Source of the DNA: Fasciolopsis buskii
Lineage: Eukaryota > Platyhelminthes > Trematoda > Plagiorchiida > Fasciolidae
Reading direction: 5' to 3'
DNA length: 64,000 nt
NCBI GenBank assembly: GCA_008360955.1
Contig: LUCM01007389.1
Span: forward strand, 11,541 to 75,540
Below the pieces are notes generated by a model. That model was not told the origin of the DNA. It saw nothing but the letters and a program-made list of their open reading frames with translations, and searched no databases. Positions 36,901-46,600 of this stretch are shown here, in pieces; positions within the stretch are counted from its first letter, which is position 1; every line of letters starts with the position of its first letter. The position numbers and the translations under genes were made by a program.

Positions 36901-39900
36901 CAAAAAATTAACGGTCTACCAAATCAGCACTCTCAGTACTTTCCTTCCTGCGCGGGATAATTGTATCTCTTTAACTGAGCGATTAATCCATCCTTCACAT
37001 TTACTAAGACGTAAAGCATACACTTATTCTCCCTCCTTATCTGAACAGGGGTATATCGAACATCGGTAATAGTCTACATACGGTTTGGAGATAAGAAATA
37101 TCGTAACATTTTAGTGTGACTATAAATGGCTGCCTGTTCGCTTTTGGGTACGATTTATACTCTGCATAAAACACTTGCGTTTGATATAATTTATTCTTTT
37201 AATGTTATGCAAATGTTGGTCTTGTTTAGCTTGAAAAGCTGGATATGCTCAGATATAATAACATAAATTAAGGGAGGTCTTTAATCAGCGTATTATTTCT
37301 TAAATTTCTGTTTGAAAATTATTTCACTGTTTCCAGTTAATTGTCTCACTATCACGATGATAAAGCAAATGATAAACTTAACGCGCTTGAACGACCCTGA
37401 CGCCGGATCAGCCTGGATGTAAATCAAAGTCCTTCCTAAATGAGAATTATCCTGCTCAAGATGAACATTGTTTATTAGACCTCAGTAGAACATTCTGGTC
37501 GTTAAGTAGTTACGCTAGGCCTGCAAATGCATTTGACAAAACAAATGGTTCCATTGGACAAAAGACCTTGTCTCCACTAATGAATGCAAACAAAGATGAA
37601 TTCTAAGGCACTTCCAAAAACGCTTATGAGATTTTCCTGCTCACTTGGAATTCTGCTCTGTCAGCCAAGTTCATTTAATTGGCCTTATTACATTTTAAAA
37701 ATAAATACAATAAGTTTGTAAGTACGGTACTGGTACTCCTTTTTGCTTCGTATACACTAGAACATTCACGATGACTGCAAAGAAAGTTTCCAGTGCATAT
37801 ATATATAATTTGATCGATATAACTCATTTGTACTCGTTACCAAAATTAAAGCTACATTTCAGAAAACAGATCAAAGATACCCCTTTAATGATTGGGAAAT
37901 TCTATAGTAACCAGGTTGCAGTGATAATTCTTACTTGCAGATATTAAAGTTTCCCATAAGCCAAATTCCAACCAAAATCAACAAAAGCATGAAACTCAAT
38001 ATCACTTGATTAGTTGTGGCCAAGCAGCTGACAAGCATCTTACTCCTTGATAGACCTGTTTACGGAGCAAATTCAGATAGGAAGCAACTGCCAACCTAAA
38101 GATTTATGTTACACTTGGCTTAATGCTTTCAAGTAGACAGGATCACCTTTTTGATATTACTTTATGAAAACGTTTTATCGACAGTATATTTCCGAAGCAA
38201 ACCTCCACTGAATTCAACGGTAGGGTATACTAAATAAGTCTTATTACAGAAAACAACGGATGAATTTCTTTAGATTTGCACAACAAAATTGACTGTTCGG
38301 TTTGCTCAAGTATTTATATTTGCAAGGATTTCATTTTGTCGGTAAATCTATTGCTGACAAACGCCAGCGTAATGGCAATGTTCTTCACGTTTGATTACAA
38401 GTATAAGTGGTCTTCTCATTGGGTTTAAATGGAAGAGGCTAATGCGGAATTTTCGTTATTCATGCTGGAAAATATTTTTCAACCCCATCCCGAATATCCT
38501 CTTTGAAGCTAATTATCACTCTGAATAATGCACCTTGTCGTCATCTTCATCCTGCACTTCAAACCGCTCAGCGGCCATCCATGGCTATTGAACTATAAAC
38601 GAATTATTGCGAGTCATATAGTTCATATTCTATGATGATGAGAAATCGGATGGTTATTATGGCAAAGTGTGCAGACGAATTGACTGAGGAGTACCGCGTA
38701 CACATACTCATTGAGCCACAATAGCCACGAAGGCACTCATGGTCCTCCGAGGTTAATCATTTACTTGTGTGCATACTAAATATGAATGTCTATACTTATG
38801 TGTACGAATTCAGCTGATTGAATGACAACGCCATTTTGAAGGTGCATTCAAATGCAGTTAATAATTTAGATAAAGTCGTGGTAATGAGAGCTCCAAATGG
38901 TTGAATTCTGAACTAATGGAAGGATGTTCTTCGCGCCAAAATGTCCTACTATTCTAGGTTTTGCATGATCTCCAGTTCCGTGTGGAGTGTACTAACCCTT
39001 ACAATCGTGTGAAAAACTGACGTAAAATTTCGTTTGGGTGGACAACACGAAGAAAAAATTAGGACGGAAATAACATAGTAGCATCATGGCAAAAGTAACA
39101 TCCTTCCCCGCGTTTCTGTGTTAATCCAAGCTGACTGTCAGTGGAGCGGTTGCTTCACTTCAGAGCGACTATTCAGCTTTTGGGCATAACCGTTGCGAGA
39201 GTTGGAAACACTTCAGTTCACAGTCGCTTGTTTTAAACGGAGTCTCTTATTATCTCTTCGATTCATGTCTTACTTCCGTACAGCTTTTGAGCCAGAGCAG
39301 ACCAAGTGGTCTTTCTTCGGTTGGGGTCTGCTCTGCGGTACAATAGAAAGCTTTCCCTTAGGCAATTTGTGAAACGCAGCCTAATGCCACTGAAACGGTC
39401 TCCGTTTTTCTCTTAGATTCCCTTACCAGCAGTATACCTTGATCAGTTAGGTCCTGCTTGCGGAATCAGGTTTAAACTGTCTAACTATTACCTTCTGTAA
39501 TCAAGGAAACCAAGCATCGATTTCCGAGATTGTAGGCAGACAGGCTGATGGGCTGCTTGCCTACAGACAAATAAGACCGCCGACACTTAACGATTCAACT
39601 CTCCGTTGTTGTCTAAGAACAGCCTTCTCTTTTGAATAAGCGGGAGTACTTTTTACTCCGTCCTGGAAACCTGTGCAAGGAAGTCCGCAATGTGTGTGAA
39701 AAGAATAAGGTTTTCATTGGAAACCAACGCTCCTGGCACAAATCATCCAGCCCATCCCACCTGGATCTTTGACGAGACCATAAATGTTTTTTCGTCCGTG
39801 AAAAATCCCGTCTACTAATAAACCAAAATTTTCCTTACCGATTAGAGCAATTTAATACTGAAAACCTGTTAATAGATTAGATGTTTAGTGGCCTGCATAT

Positions 39901-41400
39901 GATAGTCTTTTGGATCACGGTGATAAATTTGGAATTGTACAGGGATTCATCACAAATTGTAAATTGCTCAATGCTGTTTACCAAGAGCCTCTCTACTTTG
40001 GGTCATAAATCGAACTGATCCACTAACCCACTTTCTCGTTCAATAAAAATGCACCATGCTTATGTAAATGATATTTTAAAGACCAGGGTAAGTTTCAGTA
40101 TTCATTGTTTATATAGTATGGAAAAAAGATGACAAGAAAGAAATATGAAACCACTGTCCTGTGGGCTTATTCAGAAAGAGGTGTAGGCAAATTGGCTATA
40201 GAAGGCAGTCGAAAGACCCCCTTAACCCGATCTTAGATTCGTTGCTTCCGGCCGATTACCATTGGATTTATTTTTTCCAAAAATTCTTCGTTGGAATATG
40301 GAGCCCTAAATGAAAATCCGAGGTTGATCGATAGCCGGGGAGCACGGATTTGTTGTTTGTTAGACAATGCGGCTAAGCGGACAGTGTCTGGCAAATGCTC
40401 ATTGCAGTAATTGGGATCGTTTTTCTTTGCAACCCCGTAATTCATTATCAGAATCCTAACCAAATGCATTAAGGAACAGGCTTGAATAATTCACGTTACT
40501 AGTCTCCCACATTCAAACTGCACTTGCCATTTGGTTAACCTTACTTCACTTCTCGCCCATATGTGATCATTCGAGGACTAACTAGGTCTTATGGACTTAT
40601 TGTCCATGGAATTAGGAGAGATTGTATAGAGCACTTTTGAGCACAAAAGATGGCAACCCCTTTCTCGTATTCCGAAGGCCACGATTACTGTTAGAATACG
40701 TCTGAATAACCTCTCATTTTTTAGAGGTTGGAGAAGACGGGACAACCTAGTGGGTCTGACTGTCAGTTTTTTACTACTTTTAGTTGGACCCTGACAATAT
40801 TTGCGTCGGTGTACCCGGCGAAACTGTTCACCCACTTCGGCGTTGGAAAACCTTTGGTCTGGATCCTCATAGTCCGCGAGTGATGAAGACTTAATGTGAC
40901 CGTCTTCTGATCAACCACAAATTGTAAGCCTGGTAGACTAATCTACTTCAGGTACATATGCATACCGATCAACAGATCTTAGGAGGTATGCGATATAATA
41001 ATTCACTAGTTCATAGACTACAAAAGATTATAAATCACACTTATTGAGTCGCCATGCTAAGTGGAAATTCTCATTCTCGTGTCTTGTGTTCAGTGATGTG
41101 TTACATCCAGACTGTTCTTAAAAGCAGGTAGCATCTTAGTCCGGTGGACTTCCTTAACGCCATTCATTAGATTCTTGTGGTTCATTAAACAAAATAGCAA
41201 TCTCCATACTACATTACCAGCAGTGATAGTTTCACCCGAATCCAAGCATCGAAGTTCACCAATGTTTCCTTCGAGAATGCAAAGGTATTGAAAAGGTCAC
41301 CCGACAGTAGCTTACTACCGAAGAATTGTCGATGTGGTGTAATGGGTGTTCTGCATTTAGGTTTCGTTGGATTCAGATTCCAAAAGTTTCTCGAATAGTG
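33947..41400. other. gene-free interval between convergent genes
   Basis: No recognisable gene, transposon protein or RNA gene. From about 35.5 to 40.2 kb there is no open frame of 60 codons on either strand, and base composition looks AT-richer than the flanks by eye. The outer parts resemble ordinary intergenic sequence. It lies 3' of both the tetraspanin and the bsx-type gene. Confidence 0.5.
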
Positions 41401-41412
41401 TCCTTAAACTCA

Positions 41413-41418
41413 TTTATT
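41413..41418 (-). terminator. candidate polyadenylation signal of the homeobox gene
   Basis: AATAAA on the minus strand, about 290 bases past the stop codon of the bsx-type gene. Position fits a short 3'UTR, but the hexamer occurs often by chance in this composition. Confidence 0.3.
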
Positions 41419-41708
41419 CAGTGCTGTATTCCGATGAAAGGGACAATAAGGTATTTGTATGTATGAAAAACCAAGCTGGTCCAACAAAGTCACCATCTGA
41501 CGTCAGCCCCCTAATCCGTCAACAACACCATACACACAATCCGGGCACTTGAATAAATCAAGGGATGGCGCATTAAATTACATGACCCGGCAGCGTGTAA
41601 GACCAGTTCAAAAGGGTAGGACACAATGAAATGGCTCTGTGTTACGTAACACTAGTATTGTTCTGTGGGCTTGTTATGTGGGCTACTTGTTCACGCAGAC
41701 AGTCCTGT

Positions 41709-42395
41709 TCATTGCCCCATTGAACAAAACCAATAGGGATGGGTATGGGGTGGTTCTACTGCTGTTAGATTTTGTCCCGACTGTTCCAACTCAACTGCAT
41801 GCACAGATGAGACAAAACTAGGTGGCCAGCGCATCTCACTCACATAGCTGGGGTTCTGAGCATTTGTCAGGCCAGATTTCGATTCTCGGTTAGTGGAATT
41901 CGGGGTGCGACATAATCCACTTTCCAATGTCCTATGCTTGTGGGCACTCAGGCTGCTTTGTGAGATTGTGTCTGAATCAGCTCCACTGCTTTTCTGTGTC
42001 AATGAACTACCTTGTAGTGGTGATTCATGATATGTTTGTTCAGTATCCGCACCGTCAGAATTCATCAGCGAATACCGCACCGATCTAGATCGCATTGACC
42101 ACGAGTCAGCCGGGTCAGTCGGAGATCCTGTGTCGCTAAACGCCTCGCGTTCGCCCAACTCACGATTGGTCAACACTATATCTGGGTTACTTCTATCTTC
42201 AACCTCGGCTACAATGTCCACATCACTGTCTGATTTCGTTGAACGTGTAAGTCTTGTCGCATCCTCGTCAACTTCTTTAATCCCGATTGCCAAGCTTTCT
42301 TTGCCCGTATTCGGAGTGCCAATCATCGTGGAACTGTTATAAGCCCGTTTCATTTTCTTGTGTTTCATACGGCGGTTTTGAAACCACGTTTTCAC
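41709..42395 (-). CDS. bsx: bsx-type gene, last exon (helix 3 and C-terminus)
   Basis: Acceptor CATTTTAG, phase 0. Opens directly with VKTWFQNRRMKHKK, the DNA-recognition helix, followed by about 210 residues rich in Ser, Thr and Asp with repeated SxSD patches, ending in TGA. The C-terminal region is longer than in vertebrate Bsx. Confidence 0.9.
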   Translation of the reverse strand: MKTWFQNRRMKHKKMKRAYNSSTMIGTPNTGKESLAIGIKEVDEDATRLTRSTKSDSDVDIVAEVEDRSNPDIVLTNRELGEREAFSDTGSPTDPADSWSMRSRSVRYSLMNSDGADTEQTYHESPLQGSSLTQKSSGADSDTISQSSLSAHKHRTLESGLCRTPNSTNRESKSGLTNAQNPSYVSEMRWPPSFVSSVHAVELEQSGQNLTAVEPPHTHPYWFCSMGQ

Positions 42396-43161
42396 CTAAA
42401 ATGATCCGAGAAAATTTCATTCAGGTGCAACGGCTTTTGGATGTCTGCGCAAAATAAACCTAACAACATTGATTGAATTTAGTTTGAGTACACTGAAAGA
42501 TATCAACTGAGTAGCTACTACCACCAAGAAAATTGTTCTTTATGCTGATTTTTCTGCGCATTTTCCCCCGAGCTTCGAAAAATCACAAAGCTATGGAATT
42601 ACTTGGTAGTGAGTTTCATATAATAGGTGGAATATGAACCGGTAGACAAGTGGAAGTAGTAACCGATTGTCTCAGTTCCTGCCCCCGTCTGTTTATTTTT
42701 CCCTGGCCGAATAAAACGGAGGTACGAGTAACTGGGCTAATCTAGATCGAGCATAATTTATGCATCCGGGCTTTACTGAAAATGAATGGATAAGAGTGGT
42801 TTCGTATATATTCGGCAAACCATATTGTAGGTTAACATCTCCTAGGGGGTTCAAATCTATGCGTGGGCATCCCTGCCCTTCAATATTCGTTTTTTCCCTC
42901 AAATGAACTAATACAATAGGTTGGAAGGTTTGGAACATTTTTAATATAGATTCTACGAATTGCTGCCCCGAGATCAGTGAAGCACATTTCATCTACCTCA
43001 GTGAACTCCCATAATCCATGACAGGTCTTTCCCGTGAGTCAACCAGCGTTCTCCAGTTGTGTTCGCAGACGGTTACAATTTTGAAGCCTCCTCGCGTGGC
43101 CTTATAATTCAGCCTTGAGGTTTTCAAACCTCCCGAAAACCCACAACACTTCATCTCCACT

Positions 43162-43209
<48 letters not shown>

Positions 43210-46200
43210 ATTCAGTTGAACTTACCTGTGTTTCCGACAAACTCAGCTGACTGGCTAACTCAATTCTTTCCGGAGTTGACAAGTAATGTTGCGTCTCGAA
43301 CCGATGTTCCAATCCCAACAGTTGGTGATCACTAAAAACTGTCCGGGCTTTACGTCGACGACATTGCTTAGGGCCTGATTCACGTGAAAATATTGGGATA
43401 GACGCGTATCCGGTACCTGAAAAAATAGTTGTTCAAGGATAGATCAATACCCATTTTTCAGCCTTTCTTTTGCAAAGAATCTGAATGTAAAATAGCAAAA
43501 AATCAAATCCTACTCCAAGCTGTGTCATCGCCCAATTAAAATGTGTAGATATCTTTGGATCAAGCATGGAGTTTGGCCCATAGAGAACGATATTATCCAT
43601 AGCTTCTGAGACCCACATTATTATGCAAAACGACTGGTGGTTCTGCAGTAACAAAAACAGCCTAAGGTTCTAACAGGTTTGACGTGATAACGAGCCAAGA
43701 GACATCAACCTACTGTCTCACATCCCAAGTGACCGGCGGAACTAAGAGTTGAACCGCGAGTGTGGTGAATTCATTCGAGCACCAGTATTTAGCGAAAAAT
43801 AATTCAAAAGTGTAATGTCAAACTAGTTGTTAATCAATCGGAATTTCAGTTTTTGTGGGCAAATGTGATCCAGACAAAAGTTTGCAATCTTTCGTCAAGT
43901 GGTTACTACCTAACCGGACAAGACGTTAAATTTCCAGCACATTTAGACGTGAACTGAGTAGCAATCCTTTGGCTCAGTAGGAAATCGCTTCAATAACCAA
44001 AACATAAGTCGAACTTTGAGCTTCCTTCTTTGGACATCATACAACTAGGATTGATAGTAGAAAAGATGTCAGTTTGCTCAAGATTCTTCTGTCGGGAACT
44101 CTGGAGATAGAGTGTACTCTGTTTCTTCCGTAAGATGGATATATGTGTAAAGTTGAATGTTTACGATTCGACCAAGTAATTTTTGGCCGCGTTTCTGTTA
44201 CCGCTTTCATCCGCGCAAATTTATGAAAACATCTTACTTAGTCTGTATCGTCGTCTGCATACGATCGACCATCGTATCTTTGAATAGGATTCCATTTTTC
44301 ACTGTATCTACCGTCTTCGTAACGATCGTCGGGAAATATACACAGTTGTGCTTAGTCTTGAAAAGTGCCCCGAGCTTCAGGGGCAGGGAAACTCATAGAA
44401 TGCTCGTACTAGTAAAATGAAACAGCACAACTGTGAGAACGATTGCTTTTTGCTTGTCCCAGAACTTGCTTCACCTTCAGGTTGATGAGGTTGGATTTTA
44501 GGTAGCAACAGTTTCGTCGTCATTCGAGTCGGTTGCCAAATGATAACTTCGTGGGGAGAAAATTTGCCACGAGACTCGTTAAATCTCTCTGCAAAATCAA
44601 GTGACAAATAAGTATTATGTGGACTTGGTGTTCTGTCATCCATTTAAACCTTACCCAGTAGGGCAATGGTTAAGGCGTTCGGCTCACAATCGTTCTTCCC
44701 GGGTTCGCTGCCCAGGTCGAGCACGGCAGATGTCCACTGCTGATGAATACTAACAAGGACAAAACAGCTGAGCAGCTCTACCATGATTTCTTAATGATAA
44801 GTTAGATGTTGATACCGTATAATAAATCTGACGAAAATCGTGACAAGTCTTCTACCATTAAAAATTTCAAAACTTGCTTAGTTAAACAGGCTGCTTCTCA
44901 AACAGTGAGACATTAAATCGAAGTATGCTATCTGACTACTGTTGCCGAATTCACTTCACATCGATTGAATTTGAGTTTTCGTCACTAGACCTGCTTCAAA
45001 CTGGCAAAGTCCAAATAACCGGGACAAACGAATTTCTCAGGGAAATTGTATAAAAGTTTTCTGGGGAGTATCTTCTGCAGTTGAATCAACGGTAATTTTG
45101 CTCCCCATTGACTCTAAATGTGGAGTTGAAAAGGTCTAACTATCAGTCAGTGCATAAAGCTTTCATTTCTTGAATAGACTAGAAGGTGGGTTTCTTGGTG
45201 GATTCTTGGACTTTTAGAACCCCTTTTGCTAAAGTAGACTCAATAGGAAATGCTAACTTTTGAACCGGTTCAACCAACAGGAATATTTATGCTATATATA
45301 GCCTTTCTTGTTTATGGTTAGTTTTCGTAAGCTTGCTACAAAATCCATGGTTAGGACAATGAGGATTCTATTTGTGAAAAGAATGACCGTGATAAGGAGG
45401 ATTTAGTTGATTCGGACCATATTGACGATTCGGATAACGATGAGTGAAATTTTTTTTTCAACCTCCTTGGCATGGTAACTGGTCGCTATCACTGTGACAA
45501 GAACCGGATTATTAATCTTGGTCCAGTTGTTCCCTGTACAATTCTGTCTAGTATAACCGAGACTTTCAAGTTACTAACAAAGTAATAGTTCAACTGAAAA
45601 TACCGTTTTGATTTACCGGCCACTTTTGCACAAAACTCAAATTATTGCAAAGTGAAGAATGGAGAAAAAATATTCACAAAAATTCTTACACAGTTTTCAT
45701 AGTCGAATTTGAACTTTTTCTTTCCAGTCGATTACATCCTCATAAAAAGCATTCTAAAATTACCACTCGTCTTCGAGTTTATGCATGAGAGACCTGCCGA
45801 TTTGACCAACACTTTCCCGAAGTTAAATGCATATGCTTACCTGTTGTTTGAAGCATGAATGGAAACAGGCCATTCGGAGAACATTCTTGAAGGCTTTCAC
45901 CACACACATTCTGCCCGTGACGATTGGGCGTGGTAACCACTTTTGTACCACATTCTTCCTCATTGGCAGCCATGAAAGGGACAAAACTTCCGGAGATCGA
46001 TTTTGTTAGATCACTGCTATTACTTATCCGCCCATCCGAGGCAGGCATTCGAGTTGAGGGAAATTCGTCCACATCCTTTGAGGCTATCAAGCGTGCCAAT
46101 TCATTGATGATAACTGAATGTGAAGTCCGCTGACTTTCTCTTCTGTGTACTAAGTCCAATAGTACGTGCAACCATTCAGGCGACTGCATAGGCTCGTTCT

Positions 46201-46540
46201 GCATCGCTGACTTGCAATTTGAATCAATTTGAGTCTGTCCGTTGCGAGATGTCATGAGGACCGGACAAGCACCAGTTTGTTGTCGTAGTGAATCGCTACC
46301 GACAAAACTGGATACGTTGAATTTTGGGGTATTATTTCTTATCGGTCGACCAGTATCTTTTGACAACAAGCTGCTTTGTGAGATGTTGGGACCCTGTGGT
46401 TCTTGAGAATCCCCACAACTGGCTCTTCGGAGTAGATTTTGAATCGAGAATACCGATCCGGGATTTGAGTGCTGATTCCCATTCGGTTGTACTGCGACTG
46501 ATTGTCCGTTTACCATGTTTCGGGTAGGCCTGGTTAGCAT
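41709..46540 (-). CDS. bsx: brain-specific homeobox transcription factor (bsx/bsh type)
   Basis: Sequence-specific nuclear regulator; Bsx/Bsh proteins act in brain neuron specification in other animals. Coding exons in order: 46540-45841, 44588-44475 (probable), 43416-43226, 42395-41709, giving 563 aa. The homeodomain (about residues 292-351) opens RRKARTVFSDHQLLGLEHRF, continues LSTPERIELA, and ends VKTWFQNRRMKHKK. The FSD and TWFQNRRMKHKK wording is diagnostic of the Bsx class, and Gln50 and Asn51 are present. An intron splits the homeodomain between residues 44 and 45. Exon 1 carries FSIQNLL at residues 31-37, like the short N-terminal hydrophobic motif of Bsx/NK-like proteins. The C-terminal region is long, Ser/Thr-rich and acidic in places. 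Start chosen at the first ATG after the acceptor at 46584. Confidence 0.88.
43161..43209. repeat. (TA)n microsatellite in the homeobox-splitting intron
   Basis: Nearly pure TA run with one C interruption near 43190. Its near end is about 16 bases from the 5' splice site of the homeodomain exon. Confidence 0.95.
43226..43416 (-). CDS. bsx: bsx-type gene, homeodomain exon (helices 1-2)
   Basis: Acceptor CTATTTTTTCAG, donor GTAAG, incoming phase 1, outgoing phase 0. Encodes a 19-residue linker, CRRRKARTVFSDHQ and helices 1 and 2 through LSLSETQ. A (TA)n tract begins about 16 bases past the donor. Confidence 0.9.
44475..44588 (-). CDS. bsx: bsx-type gene, probable in-phase exon 2
   Basis: Bounded by acceptor TTGATTTTGCAG and donor GTGAAG, 114 bases. 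It begins and ends in phase 1, exactly the phase of the exon 1/exon 3 junction, so inclusion or skipping both keep the homeodomain in frame. The peptide is open and plausible (SPHEVIIWQPTRMTTKLLLP). A chance symmetric exon in the right strand and phase is possible but unlikely. Confidence 0.5.
44652..44770 (+). repeat. tRNA-related SINE remnant
   Basis: AGTAGGGCAATGGTTAAGGC (A-box-like) followed by GTTCGGCTCACAATCG and CCCGGGTTCGCTGCCC (B-box-like). This is a SINE head typical of flatworm tRNA-derived repeats, about 65 bases outside the probable second bsx exon and on the opposite strand. The internal loop is too degenerate for a working tRNA. Confidence 0.55.
45841..46540 (-). CDS. bsx: bsx-type gene, coding exon 1
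   Basis: Encodes 233 residues and ends with one base of a split codon at a good donor (GTAAGC). Carries the FSIQNLL motif and a Ser/Asn-rich region with one helical patch (PEWLHVLLDLVHRRES). The frame stays open upstream to an acceptor-like TTGTTTTTCAG at 46584, so a 5' exon or trans-splice site probably precedes it. Confidence 0.8.
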
Positions 46541-46582
46541 TTTTCCAGGTCTTTTCTTCACAAGCGTCTTGTATATATTTGT

Positions 46583-46600
46583 CCTGAAAAACAAGAGAAT
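46583..46600 (-). promoter_or_regulatory. 3' splice site upstream of the bsx start codon
   Basis: The minus strand reads CTCTTGTTTTTCAG then GACAAATA, 43 bases before the chosen ATG. As at the tetraspanin gene, a 5'UTR intron or spliced-leader addition are both possible. Confidence 0.4.

Noticed and set aside
44652..44735. Possible functional tRNA gene
   Set aside because: A- and B-box-like blocks are present, but no complete cloverleaf with paired acceptor stem could be built; called a SINE remnant.
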